Made by a program: the position numbers and the translations under genes. Below the pieces are notes generated by a model. The model saw only the letters and a program-made list of their open reading frames with translations, was not told the DNA's origin and searched no databases. This document shows positions 8,863 through 17,128 of a DNA stretch of 64,000 bases, piece by piece (the stretch's first letter is position 1; each line of letters opens with the position of its first letter). This DNA is from Candidatus Avelusimicrobium intestinale (lineage in GTDB: Bacteria; Elusimicrobiota; Elusimicrobia; Elusimicrobiales; Elusimicrobiaceae), in assembly GCA_902765225.1 (NCBI GenBank), contig CACWYV010000003.1, positions 62,001 through 126,000 on the forward strand, in the 5' to 3' direction.

Positions 8863-9609
8863 TTAGCCCGCTATTTTGGCCATCATGTCGTACATGATGA
8901 TACTGGCGGCTGCGGCAGCGTTTAAACTTTCTACCCCGCCTTTTTGCGGAATAGAGATAATTTCGTCGCAATTCTCTGCTGTTTTTTCGCGGATTCCAAA
9001 TCCCTCCGAGCCGATAACCAGCACCGCCGGAGAGGCGTATTTCATTTTTGTAATGGGTTTGCCGGCCATATCAGCGCCGTAAATCCAAAAGCCTTCTTCC
9101 TTTAAATCGTTTAGGGCGGCAGACAAATTGGCTACTTCCACGATATTGATGTTCTCAATCGCGCCGCAAGCCACTTTGTAAACGGCGGGCGTGATGCCCA
9201 CAGTTCGGCGGTTGGGCAGGATGATGGTAGAAAATCCCAAACACGCTGCGCTACGGATAATCGCTCCTAAATTTTGCGGGTCGGTCATTTCGTCCACGGC
9301 CAGCCAAAGATCTTTTTTGTTTCCGTCGCTTTCGTAGAGAGCATTGGATAACTTCATAAGCCGCACCGGCTGAATTTTAGCCATTACGCCTTGGTGGTTG
9401 GCGTTTCGGGTTAAACGGTCTAAGGTTTTATTATCTATGCGGTCAATCTTCACGTTGGAACGTTTGGCCAAGCGGATAATTTCTTCCACTCCGCGGTGTC
9501 CGGCCTTGGTATCGGACACATACAACTGCGTGACATTGCGCTTCTTGCTGCGTAGTGCTTCCTGCACGGGATGAATACCGTAAATGAGATCTAAATTTGT
9601 ATCGTTCAT
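8863..9609 (-). CDS. rlmB: 23S rRNA (guanosine-2'-O-)-methyltransferase RlmB / SpoU family
   Basis: 248 residues. SPOUT (trefoil-knot) 2'-O-methyltransferase. An N-terminal substrate-binding domain begins DLIYGIHPVQEALRS; motif 1 is DPQNLGAIIRSA, motif 2 is VIGSEGFGI and motif 3 is SLNAAAAASI at the C-terminus. ATG 9609 is chosen because AGAGGT lies just upstream and the upstream in-frame extension lies within pfkA. Third gene of ispH-pfkA-rlmB, 11 nt after pfkA. RlmB versus another SpoU rRNA/tRNA target is by similarity of layout only. Confidence 0.92.
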   Translation of the reverse strand: MNDTNLDLIYGIHPVQEALRSKKRNVTQLYVSDTKAGHRGVEEIIRLAKRSNVKIDRIDNKTLDRLTRNANHQGVMAKIQPVRLMKLSNALYESDGNKKDLWLAVDEMTDPQNLGAIIRSAACLGFSTIILPNRRTVGITPAVYKVACGAIENINIVEVANLSAALNDLKEEGFWIYGADMAGKPITKMKYASPAVLVIGSEGFGIREKTAENCDEIISIPQKGGVESLNAAAAASIIMYDMMAKIAG

Positions 9610-9620
9610 ACGTTTACCTC

Positions 9621-10721
9621 TCAACCAATTTCGCGCGAGCCGAAACTCATGCCTACTTCCAATGCGGCTTTTACTTCCGCTCCGTGCGGGTCCACTCGTT
9701 TTAATCGGGCCACGGCATCGGCAATTTTCACTTCGTTCATGGAGAACCCGCGCAAGGCCGCCATATAACCGAATTTCCCTTCCAACACCATATCCAACGC
9801 TTTGGCCCCGTAAAGCGTAGATAACCACCGGTCAAACGCTGTGGGGGTACCGCCGCGTTGGGTGTGTCCCAGTACACACGCACGCGATTCAATGCCGGTT
9901 TTCGTTTCAATCATATCGCTTAATTTGTTGGCAATGCCGCCCAAGCGGATGGCATCCGTGCTGCCGGCTACGGTGCGGGCCACGGAGGCTTCGCCTTGTT
10001 CGTTTTTGGCTCCTTCCGCTGCAACCACAATGCTGAAAGTTTTTCCTTTGCTTTTGCGGTTTAAGATATATTTTACAATGACATCATCATTGTAAGGGAT
10101 TTCGGGAATCAGAACGACATCGCCCCCGCCGGCGATGGCGGAACGCAAGGCAATCCAACCGGCATAACGGCCCATTGTTTCCACAATCATGACACGGTGG
10201 TGTGATTGGGCCGTTGTGTGCAAGCGGTCAATGGCTTCCGTTGCAATGTGAAGGGCCGAATCAAAACCGAAAGTTTGGTCGGTTGCGGATAAATCGTTGT
10301 CAATCGTTTTGGGAACGGCTACAATCGGCATGCCCAGTTCCACGAATTTTTGCGCCATGTGTAGGGTGCCGTCCCCACCAACTGTAATGAGCGCATCAAG
10401 CATATTTTCCTTAAAATTATGTAATACTACGGAAGACAAATCGCGCGGTGTTTCCGGAGTGCCAAACGGCGGCAACGTATAATTGAACGGGTTGGCGATA
10501 TTGCTGGAACCCAAAATGGTGCCGCCCAACGTTAAAATGCCCGAGACGGTTTCATTAGAGATACGGATTTTTTCGTTACGTACGAGTCCGTCAAAACCGT
10601 TTTTAAATCCCAAAACTTCTATGCCGTGGCTGAGTGCATTTTTACTTACAGCCCGTACAACGGCGTTCAGGCCGGGGCAATCGCCGCCGGCAGTTAAAAT
10701 TCCGATGCGTTTGATAGTCAT
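9621..10721 (-). CDS. pfkA: 6-phosphofructokinase (mixed ATP/PPi-type signature)
   Basis: 366 residues, about 45 longer than E. coli PfkA. Phosphorylates fructose-6-phosphate in glycolysis. Motifs: GILTAGGDCPGLNA (7-20), GGDGT (115-119), PKTIDND (137-143), ETMGRYAGWIA and GHTQRGG. E. coli Gly104 is kept (Gly118), which fits ATP use, but E. coli Gly124 is Lys138, the residue of PPi-dependent enzymes. The combination occurs in family branches with Gly104/Lys124; the phosphoryl donor cannot be settled from sequence. Start overlaps the ispH stop by 4 nt. Confidence 0.93.
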   Translation of the reverse strand: MTIKRIGILTAGGDCPGLNAVVRAVSKNALSHGIEVLGFKNGFDGLVRNEKIRISNETVSGILTLGGTILGSSNIANPFNYTLPPFGTPETPRDLSSVVLHNFKENMLDALITVGGDGTLHMAQKFVELGMPIVAVPKTIDNDLSATDQTFGFDSALHIATEAIDRLHTTAQSHHRVMIVETMGRYAGWIALRSAIAGGGDVVLIPEIPYNDDVIVKYILNRKSKGKTFSIVVAAEGAKNEQGEASVARTVAGSTDAIRLGGIANKLSDMIETKTGIESRACVLGHTQRGGTPTAFDRWLSTLYGAKALDMVLEGKFGYMAALRGFSMNEVKIADAVARLKRVDPHGAEVKAALEVGMSFGSREIG

Positions 10722-11599
10722 TTAATTCCCTCGCTGGTAGTTTCGGTGCGCAAGGCACGTACATGCTGAGCCACACGATCAATCACCCACTCGGGTGTGG
10801 AGGCACCAGCAGTAATAAAAATCCGTTTGGCCTGTAAAATTTGTGTTTTGGCCAGTTCTGTTTCTGTTTCTACGTGTTGCACGGCGGAGCCAAGTTCTCT
10901 GCACAGTACGGCAAGCCGCGCCGTGTTGGCACTATGCTTGCCCCCAACTACAATTACTAAATCGGCATTGCGGGCACACTCAATAGTTTCCTTTTGACGT
11001 TCTTTGGTCGGTTGGCAAATGGTATTGGAAACTTGGCAAAGATCAGCATGCTTTTTTACTTCCTCGGCCGTGGCATAAAAGACACTTTCTTTTTGGGTCG
11101 TTTGGGAAACCACATTGACCTTTTGAAAATGCGGCAATCGGGTGGCTTCTTCCGGCCCGGATACAACGGTCCCGTGGCCCTGGGTGTAACCCATCAGACC
11201 AATGACTTCGGCATGATCTCCGTCACCTACAATCACGGTATGGTACCCTTGCTTGGCAAATTTATCAATAATGTTTTGCGCGTGTTTCACAAGCGGACAA
11301 GTGGCATCCACTACTTCCATTCCGTAGTCCTCAATTTCCCGTTGGAATTGCGGCGTGATGCCATGCGCCCGGATAACAAGCACCCCGGATTTATCACGGG
11401 CTTCTTGCGGGGAATCAATGGCCGTGATGTGTTTTTCGGACAACATATCGGTTGCTTGTTTGTTATGAATCAGCGGGCCAAGTGTATATATGGGAGTCTT
11501 GCCGGCGGCTTCCAATTCCAATACTTTTTCAATGGCGCGTTTGACGCCCGGGCAAAACCCGGCACACGTGGCAACGGTTACATCTTGTTTTGTATCCAT
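10718..11599 (-). CDS. ispH: 4-hydroxy-3-methylbut-2-enyl diphosphate reductase
   Basis: Last step of the MEP isoprenoid pathway, making IPP and DMAPP with a [4Fe-4S] cluster. The three cluster cysteines are seen in CAGFCPGV (N-terminus), DATCPLV and NTICQPTKERQ. Also visible: the AHG motif (RAHGITP), a SQTT loop and a GGKHSANTARL loop. Two in-frame ATGs exist, 11605 and 11599. A TATAAT box occupies 11606-11611, so 11605 cannot follow a transcribed leader; 11599, 6 nt downstream, fits a leaderless mRNA. 293 residues. First gene of ispH-pfkA-rlmB. Confidence 0.95.
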   Translation of the reverse strand: MDTKQDVTVATCAGFCPGVKRAIEKVLELEAAGKTPIYTLGPLIHNKQATDMLSEKHITAIDSPQEARDKSGVLVIRAHGITPQFQREIEDYGMEVVDATCPLVKHAQNIIDKFAKQGYHTVIVGDGDHAEVIGLMGYTQGHGTVVSGPEEATRLPHFQKVNVVSQTTQKESVFYATAEEVKKHADLCQVSNTICQPTKERQKETIECARNADLVIVVGGKHSANTARLAVLCRELGSAVQHVETETELAKTQILQAKRIFITAGASTPEWVIDRVAQHVRALRTETTSEGIK

Positions 11600-11605
11600 A
11601 CTCAT

Positions 11606-11611
11606 ATTATA
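11606..11611 (-). promoter_or_regulatory. -10 box of the ispH operon
   Basis: TATAAT on the minus strand ending 6 nt before ATG 11599, implying a leaderless or nearly leaderless transcript. No good -35 seen. Confidence 0.6.
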
Positions 11612-11712
11612 GAAAATTACAAGGATTTCTTCCCGAAGGATAATGGACGTACGGCGGATTTCTTTACGATCTTCTACCGCATTTTGTGCCTTATTTGCTA
11701 CAATAAGAGTGT

Positions 11713-11785
11713 GCCCCGTTAGTTCAACTGGATAGAGCGCTAGTCTTCGGAACTAGAGATATGGGTTCAAATCCCGTGCGGGGTA
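11713..11785 (+). tRNA. tRNA-Arg (anticodon TCG)
   Basis: Cloverleaf by hand: acceptor GCCCCGT/GCGGGGT with G.U at both ends of the stem, D-arm GTTC...GAGC, anticodon stem CTAGT/ACTAG with loop CTTCGGA (anticodon TCG), T-loop TTCAAAT, discriminator A. No encoded CCA. A TGCTACAAT extended -10 (about 11697-11704) lies just upstream. Confidence 0.9.
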
Positions 11786-11944
11786 TTTCTTTTCAACCAT
11801 TCCTTCCTGTGTCTGTCCCGGTGTGTTTATAACCCTTTTACAAGGTTGGGTTAAATTGGTTACAATATGAAGAAATGACGGGAAACCGTAAAATCTAATA
11901 TAAAATAATAGCCCTCGGTTGGTAAAAAGGGGTATTATTTAGGA

Positions 11945-11950
11945 TATAAT
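11945..11950 (+). promoter_or_regulatory. -10 box, probable leaderless start of the CpXC gene
   Basis: TATAAT six nt before ATG 11957, with no ribosome site. The rest of 11786-11944 holds nothing I can assign. Confidence 0.6.
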
Positions 11951-11956
11951 ATACCT

Positions 11957-12598
11957 ATGAAATCAATTAAGAATGCGGCCAGCGTATGCTGTCCAAACCA
12001 TTGTGAAGAATTTGACGTAGAGTATTGGTCTGTCATCAGTGCGGACCAAGACCCCGATTTGAAAACAGCTGCTTTGGGAGGGGAATTGAATTTAGTTCAG
12101 TGCCCGGCTTGCGGAACGTTTTTTCACCACGACGGAGATTTTATTTACTTGGATGCCCCGGCCCAACTGTTGGTTTTTGTGTTTTCCCCCAAAAACCGCT
12201 CCCAAGAGCAGGAACTGCGCCAGCGCATGCAGCAAGATTACCAGATTATTAAAAATACGCTTGCGAAACAATTGCATATTGATTATCCTCCTGTGTGCGT
12301 GTTTGGGTTAGATGAACTCAAGCATTTACTCCAACAAGAAGAAGACAACTCGTTTGAGTCGGAAGCTGTGGCGGCTTCGGCTGCTGCTGCCGGGTTTGGG
12401 GTGGTGCGGTTAAAACCGTCTTACGCGCGGGAACACCATTTTCCGTACTATGTTCCCGTTCCAACGGGCCGTGCCACGGCCAACGGATATGCGGTAGCTG
12501 CCAGTCAAGTGTTAAAAACGGGACTTAAAAGTCCGCTCTTGCTGCACTTTAAGGACCAAATGAGTCAGGAGGGGGCTACAGCACCGTTAACATTATGA
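11957..12598 (+). CDS. CpXC-domain protein
   Basis: 213 residues, soluble. Paired cysteine motifs CCPNHC (residues 11-16) and CPACG (about 50-54), followed by the FFHHDGDFIYLD strand region, match the CpXC domain, a probable zinc-binding domain of unknown function. The C-terminal part after residue 110 is acidic, then Ala-rich, without recognised motifs. Its stop overlaps the next start (ATGA), so it is translationally coupled to the CCA transferase. Confidence 0.75.
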   Translation: MKSIKNAASVCCPNHCEEFDVEYWSVISADQDPDLKTAALGGELNLVQCPACGTFFHHDGDFIYLDAPAQLLVFVFSPKNRSQEQELRQRMQQDYQIIKNTLAKQLHIDYPPVCVFGLDELKHLLQQEEDNSFESEAVAASAAAAGFGVVRLKPSYAREHHFPYYVPVPTGRATANGYAVAASQVLKTGLKSPLLLHFKDQMSQEGATAPLTL

Positions 12599-13707
12599 TA
12601 CCGGAAAAATACAGAGAGCCGTTATACACCGTGGGAGCATACGCCAGCAAACTGGGCTTAAAGGCCTGGGTAGTAGGTGGGGCTGTGCGCGATTTTTATT
12701 TAAAACGCGATACGCAGGATATTGATTTGGCATTCAGCGGTAACCAGGAATCCGTGGCTGGGTTTTGCGTGAAACAATGGGGGGGAGATAAACACAAATT
12801 CTCACGTTTTTTTACGTACCGCGTTTCTTTGGGTAATGGGGTGAAACTGGATATGGTGCGTATCCGTAAAGAGAGTTACCCTTACCCCGGATGTTTGCCG
12901 GAAGTGGAGCCCAGCCCGTACATCAAAGATGATTTGTTCCGACGGGATTTTACGACCAACGCTTGGTGTTGTTCCATTAATCCGGATTCATTTGGCAAGT
13001 TGTATGACCCTTTCGGCGCCCAGAAAGATATTGCGCGGGGGCTGGTGCGTATTTTGCACGATAAAAGTTTTTTAGATGACCCGACGCGTTTGTATCGGGC
13101 GGTTCGGTTTGCGGGTCGGTTTGGTTGGAAACTGGCTCCCAAAACAGAACGTTTGTTGCGTCAAGCAGTGCAGGGAGAATATCCTTTGTTGGTGTCACGG
13201 GACCGGTTCAGCCATGAATTTTTGAAAATTTTAGAAGAACCGCGTGTTAAAGAAATTTTCGCGCTGATGGAAAAGTACGATTTACTTAAATTTGCTTGGC
13301 CCGGCCTCCGGTGGCAGGGATCCTTGTTGCAAACGGACAGTGTGCAGGAACGGGTAGGTATTTTGGCTTGCGCGTTGGAAGACAGCGGGGAAGAATTTGT
13401 GCGCAGTCTGCACCTGCCGGCAGATTTTTCGCGTGAGGTATTGGATGCGTGGAAAACAGCTCAAGAAAAAATGAGTCCGCTTGCCCCGCTTTCTTCAGTT
13501 AAAAAACGGATTTTACAGGCCGTGTGCCCGCACTTGCCGGCTACCGCGTTGGAACCGTGCGTGTTAAGCGGGCGGGAACTCAAAGAAATGGGATTAGCCG
13601 GCCGTCATATTTCCTCCACTTTGACCCGTATCCGGCAAGCCCAGTGGAACGGACAGATTCAAACCCGGCAGGATGCTTTAAAACTATTGAAGCAAAAGGT
13701 GGGTTAG
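12595..13707 (+). CDS. cca: CCA tRNA nucleotidyltransferase / poly(A) polymerase family
   Basis: 370 residues, class II nucleotidyltransferase. Head domain motifs: VVGGAVRD (26-33), the metal-binding DIDLAF (41-46), RRDFTTNAW (motif B) and DPTRLYRAVRFAGRFGW (motif D). Helical neck and body follow. It should repair or add the CCA end of tRNAs, and all five tRNA genes in this window lack encoded CCA, so such an activity is essential. An A-adding enzyme or poly(A) polymerase from the same family cannot be excluded. Coupled to the CpXC gene by a 4-nt overlap. Confidence 0.88.
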   Translation: MIPEKYREPLYTVGAYASKLGLKAWVVGGAVRDFYLKRDTQDIDLAFSGNQESVAGFCVKQWGGDKHKFSRFFTYRVSLGNGVKLDMVRIRKESYPYPGCLPEVEPSPYIKDDLFRRDFTTNAWCCSINPDSFGKLYDPFGAQKDIARGLVRILHDKSFLDDPTRLYRAVRFAGRFGWKLAPKTERLLRQAVQGEYPLLVSRDRFSHEFLKILEEPRVKEIFALMEKYDLLKFAWPGLRWQGSLLQTDSVQERVGILACALEDSGEEFVRSLHLPADFSREVLDAWKTAQEKMSPLAPLSSVKKRILQAVCPHLPATALEPCVLSGRELKEMGLAGRHISSTLTRIRQAQWNGQIQTRQDALKLLKQKVG

Positions 13708-13798
13708 GGGCTTTTGAAAAAGTAATGTAGCGACATATAAAATTTAGTACAATAAAAAAGAAGGTCCTTTACTTATTTTACGGAGGTCGTAAAAATAT

Positions 13799-14335
13799 AT
13801 GTTGCAAGAACGATCAGGGTTTACCTTGTTGGAATTGTTAGTGGTCGTATTGATTATTGCTGTCTTAGCCGCGGTGGCTATGCCGGAATATTTAAAAGCG
13901 GCGGAACGTTCCCGTGCGACGGAAACGATAACGATGCTAGAAGCTATTGCTAAGTCGCAACAACGCAAATATATGCAAACCAGCACGTTTGCAGGAGAAT
14001 ACGGGGGATTGGATATTCAACCGGTGGGTGCCGTCGGGTCTCTCTATTACACAAAAGGGGATCCCAGCACCGGTGCAGGCGGTAACGGTTTTGCTATTAC
14101 CTTGTATAACCCGGGCGGTTACGAAGCGGGCTATGCTGAGGGAGAACGCTATGCGGGTGGACAAGTACTGCGTTTTCCTTATTCGTTGCGCCGTTACTAT
14201 GCGAGTACCGAAACGACTTGCTTGAGCGATCAACCCAGCGGACAAGCCTTGTGTGCCGACTTATGTGGGATTGATGCACCGGTGGCTGCGTGTTGCACCA
14301 ACGGCTCTTCTTCGGCATGTGAGAATCCAAGCTAA
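13799..14335 (+). CDS. Type IV pilin-like protein
   Basis: 178 residues. Short basic leader MLQERSG then FTLLELLVVVLIIAVLAAVAMPEY, a prepilin-peptidase site with Gly(-1), Phe(+1), Glu(+5) and a hydrophobic assembly helix. The soluble domain is Gly/Tyr-rich and ends in a Cys-rich tail with six cysteines that could form disulfide loops. GGAGGT ribosome site 11 nt upstream. Monocistronic with its own terminator; no pilus assembly genes nearby. Confidence 0.9.
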   Translation: MLQERSGFTLLELLVVVLIIAVLAAVAMPEYLKAAERSRATETITMLEAIAKSQQRKYMQTSTFAGEYGGLDIQPVGAVGSLYYTKGDPSTGAGGNGFAITLYNPGGYEAGYAEGERYAGGQVLRFPYSLRRYYASTETTCLSDQPSGQALCADLCGIDAPVAACCTNGSSSACENPS

Positions 14336-14353
14336 TCCTTGATTTGTTGAAAA

Positions 14354-14389
14354 AACAATCCCCCGGTGAAAGCCGGGGGATTGTTTTTT
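14354..14389. terminator. Bidirectional terminator between pilin and glycosyltransferase
   Basis: AACAATCCCCCGG/CCGGGGGATTGTT hairpin flanked by A-run and T-run, serving both converging genes. Confidence 0.9.
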
Positions 14390-14407
14390 AGAAAACTACC
14401 TTACGTG

Positions 14408-15172
14408 TTACTTCGTTTCAATCTGGTCCCACAAAAACCACAGCTTCATGTATTTAACAAACACATAGAAACAAGAAAAGGAAGCCCAAATCAATCCACG
14501 TATTCCGTCTAAAAAACCCAGTTTTAATACGTAGCGCCGCATAAATTCAAACGGTACGGTGAGCAATACACGCAGCAAACCGACCCGCTTGCCACTGTCA
14601 AACATCGTTTGCGCGGCCAACGTGGTGTATTTGTTAAATTTGGCAAAATAGTCCTCTATGTTGTCATACGGGTGATGGACGAACACGTTTTTTAAACGGC
14701 GGGTGCGGCCTTGAACTTCCAATTTTTCATGTACCTTTCCGCCGACAAATTTAGCTTTTTCCGTGCGGACCAGACGTACGATATATTCTTTTTTGATGCC
14801 GCTATGCTTCATCCGTTTACCCAGAAATTCGTTTACGCGTGGTAGCCGGTAACCGTTGGCTTTTCCGGTGAGCGTAATTTGATAGATTTCGCTAGCCAGT
14901 TCGGGAGTAAGCGTTTCATCGGCATCTAGCGATAGGGCCCATTCGCGTGTCACTTGACTTAAGGCTGTATTTTTCTGTTGGGTAAAATTCTCAAACGGAT
15001 GCTGATAGATACGGGCACCAAATTTTTCGCAAATGCGGACGGTGCCGTCCGTGGAATAACTATCCACGATAATAATTTCTTGCACCAAAGCCCGCGCACT
15101 ATCCAAACAGGCAGCAATGTTGTGTGCTTCGTTTTTTGTGATTACGAATAAAGAAATTCCGGGCTCTTTCAT
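14408..15172 (-). CDS. Family 2 glycosyltransferase, WaaE/KdtX-like (LPS core)
   Basis: 254 residues. GT-A fold: SLFVITKNEAHNI (8-20), IIIVDSYSTDGT (34-45), DADET (the metal-binding Asp motif) and GGKVHEKL, all typical of WaaE-type transferases that add a hexose to LPS inner core. The C-terminal 60 residues are hydrophobic and basic, suggesting membrane association. Stands alone on the minus strand, converging on the pilin. Confidence 0.85.
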   Translation of the reverse strand: MKEPGISLFVITKNEAHNIAACLDSARALVQEIIIVDSYSTDGTVRICEKFGARIYQHPFENFTQQKNTALSQVTREWALSLDADETLTPELASEIYQITLTGKANGYRLPRVNEFLGKRMKHSGIKKEYIVRLVRTEKAKFVGGKVHEKLEVQGRTRRLKNVFVHHPYDNIEDYFAKFNKYTTLAAQTMFDSGKRVGLLRVLLTVPFEFMRRYVLKLGFLDGIRGLIWASFSCFYVFVKYMKLWFLWDQIETK

Positions 15173-15246
15173 AACAGTATTATTGTAGCATTTCTGGCCG
15201 GTACTGCAACAGGAGCTGTTTTTGATATAATTTAGTGGGAGGAATT

Positions 15247-15849
15247 ATGAAAAAAATATATCTTTCTTTACTTAGTATGATGTTAGTAGGAGCGTGTACG
15301 ACGTTGCCGACGTCTACGGAATATGTGACGCGGGCTGACGGCTATTTTTACGACGGGCAGCCACAGAAAGCCATTGACGCCTACAACCGGGCACTCAAAA
15401 AGAATCCGCATAATTTGCAAGCATATGCTTCGCGCGGAGCGGCCCATTTCTTTGCGGGGCAGTTGGAGTTGGCCCAGCAGGATTTTGAACATGTATTGCA
15501 GGAAAACCCTTACCACGCTGACACCTATACAGCTTACGGTAGCGTGTTGGCTGCACGGGGAGACTTCCAAAGTGCGCTGCAAGTATTGGAAATAGCTATT
15601 CGTTTATCGCCAGATAAGGTGGAGAATTATTTTTCCCGGGCCGGTATTTATTTTATGTTAGAGCAGTATGATCAAGCCATTAACGACTATACCCGCGTCT
15701 TGCAGACACATCCGGCGGCGGAAGTGTTTAATGCGCGCGGGGCGGCTTATTTGCGTCTCAACCGCAACGACTTGGCTGAGCAAGATTTTCAAACAGCTCA
15801 AAACGAACGGTTACCCGCTACGTTAAGCGTATATAGCAAGATGAAATAG
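15247..15849 (+). CDS. TPR-repeat lipoprotein
   Basis: 200 residues from ATG 15247, preceded by GGGAGG; a GTG 12 nt earlier overlaps the ribosome site and is rejected. Signal peptide with lipobox LVGAC. Residues about 28-190 are four to five tetratricopeptide repeats (AIDAYNRALKKNPHN, AQQDFEHVLQENPYH, ALQVLEIAIRLSPDK, AINDYTRVLQTHPA). Similar to NlpI/PilF-type outer-membrane TPR lipoproteins that scaffold envelope complexes; exact role unknown. Confidence 0.88.
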   Translation: MKKIYLSLLSMMLVGACTTLPTSTEYVTRADGYFYDGQPQKAIDAYNRALKKNPHNLQAYASRGAAHFFAGQLELAQQDFEHVLQENPYHADTYTAYGSVLAARGDFQSALQVLEIAIRLSPDKVENYFSRAGIYFMLEQYDQAINDYTRVLQTHPAAEVFNARGAAYLRLNRNDLAEQDFQTAQNERLPATLSVYSKMK

Positions 15850-15878
15850 TCTTGCGGGCGATTTTTCGGAAGAAATAA

Positions 15879-15907
15879 TTGCACGCGGCCGTTGGTTTTG
15901 CTATAAT
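15879..15907 (+). promoter_or_regulatory. Promoter of tRNA-Met
   Basis: -35 TTGCAC at 15879-15884, 17-bp spacer, -10 TATAAT at 15902-15907. Confidence 0.85.
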
Positions 15908-15924
15908 ACCTATATAGGCTTTAC

Positions 15925-15998
15925 GTCACCGTAGCTCAGCTGGTTAGAGCGAGCGTTTCATAAGCGCTAGGTCGGTGGTTCGATCCCACCCGGTGACA
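15925..15998 (+). tRNA. tRNA-Met (anticodon CAT)
   Basis: 74 nt. Acceptor GTCACCG/CGGTGAC fully paired, D-arm GCTC/GAGC, anticodon stem AGCGT/GCGCT with loop TTCATAA, T-loop TTCGATC, discriminator A, no encoded CCA. The paired first base argues against an initiator. CAT could also be lysidine-modified tRNA-Ile2, not decidable here. Confidence 0.92.
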
Positions 15999-16006
15999 GT
16001 TTTTTA

Positions 16007-16033
16007 TCCCTCTTGCCAGCAAGGGGGTTTTTT
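16007..16033 (+). terminator. Terminator after tRNA-Met
   Basis: CCCTCTTGC/GCAAGGGGG stem with 2-nt loop followed by six T. Confidence 0.85.
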
Positions 16034-16081
16034 ATGTGCAAAAGTTGTCAAAATGTACTATCATTATAATAAGGAGTTTTT

Positions 16082-16693
16082 ATGAAAAAATACATAGTGA
16101 TGGTTTTATTAGGTGCGGCTACAGGGGTATTGCAAGCCGCTACTACTTGTGAGATGCGGGTAGATAAACATCCCGGAGCCTCCACGCGGCAGCGTGTGGA
16201 GTATTGTTTAACGCAGGAATCTGCGGAGACACCTAAAGAGAAAGGGCCCGTCTTATTGTATTCTAAAATTACGCGGGCGCCCCGAGCGACCCAAGAGGAA
16301 GCGACCCGTGCCCGTAAACAGGTTTATTTTGAAGATGAAGAAGTAGCCATTGCCCGCAAATATGTGGGGACCAATCGCTTCCCCGTTTTTCAAAATGAAA
16401 TTCCTAGCGAGCAAGAACGTCAGACTCAGCCCAAGACCCGGGCATCGTTTGCCCGCCCGCAAGATAAGCAGGTAAAGGCGGAAAAAGAGGACAAGCCCCA
16501 GCCGGTTGTTGTCATTGAGCCGGAAAAAGATAAAACAGTAAACAAGTCGAGCGGAAAGAAAACGGGCCGGAATAAGAAATCTAAAACAGAGGAAAAAACA
16601 GGCCTTTATTCCCGCATTCGCGTTAATGGGGAAGAAATGCCGGAGCAAACCCCCACGGATGCCGACGATATTTATTACAGGGCGTTCCGTTAA
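16082..16693 (+). CDS. Secreted, highly charged protein of unknown function
   Basis: 203 residues. Signal peptide (residues 1-20, cleavage likely after LQA), then two cysteines near the mature N-terminus (C23, C42). The remainder is dominated by Lys, Glu, Arg and Gln, including a Lys-rich low-complexity stretch (about 130-180), and is probably disordered. AAGGAG ribosome site upstream. No family recognised. Confidence 0.75.
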   Translation: MKKYIVMVLLGAATGVLQAATTCEMRVDKHPGASTRQRVEYCLTQESAETPKEKGPVLLYSKITRAPRATQEEATRARKQVYFEDEEVAIARKYVGTNRFPVFQNEIPSEQERQTQPKTRASFARPQDKQVKAEKEDKPQPVVVIEPEKDKTVNKSSGKKTGRNKKSKTEEKTGLYSRIRVNGEEMPEQTPTDADDIYYRAFR

Positions 16694-16701
16694 GGTGGGC
16701 C

Positions 16702-16730
16702 TTGACAATTCGGCCCGGAGCGAATAGAAT
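16702..16730 (+). promoter_or_regulatory. Consensus promoter with a leaderless start
   Basis: -35 TTGACA (16702-16707), 17-bp spacer, -10 TAGAAT (16725-16730), then only 6 nt to ATG 16737. No room for a ribosome binding site. Confidence 0.8.
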
Positions 16731-16736
16731 AAAACT

Positions 16737-17006
16737 ATGCAGAACCTACTTACTTTTCTAAAACGGCCTTACACCGAAAAAGGTATTTTTTGGGGCACCT
16801 GTGATATGGTGTTGAAACTGGTTGTATTAAGTTTGTGGTGCTATGTGACGGTGATTTTGATCCGGCTATTTATCGGGTCTTTATTAACGGACTATAATTT
16901 TGCCCGTAAGTTTTGGTGGTTCTCGTATTGCTTTTGGATGTTTTTCGGCGGGTCGTGGTTGACGTATATTGTGTTTTTTGTACGGGATTACAACGGGGAT
17001 GATTAA
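16737..17006 (+). CDS. Small two-helix membrane protein
   Basis: 89 residues, with hydrophobic segments at about 24-46 and 60-81 separated by a short loop (LLTDYNFARKFW). Aromatic-rich, no signal cleavage site. Its start lies 6 nt from a near-consensus -10 box and its own terminator follows. No family recognised. Confidence 0.75.
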   Translation: MQNLLTFLKRPYTEKGIFWGTCDMVLKLVVLSLWCYVTVILIRLFIGSLLTDYNFARKFWWFSYCFWMFFGGSWLTYIVFFVRDYNGDD

Positions 17007-17027
17007 CCGTGTTTCCCGTAACTTTTA

Positions 17028-17056
17028 AAACCGTCCTGCCCGGGCGGTTTTTTGTT
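17028..17056 (+). terminator. Intrinsic terminator
   Basis: AAACCGTCC/GGGCGGTTT stem, loop TGCCC, followed by T-rich sequence. Confidence 0.85.
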
Positions 17057-17128
17057 TGCCGGGAACCCTACATAAAATTTGGATACGTAGCGTAAAAACT
17101 TGTTATAATAAACGTACGAGGATATTTT

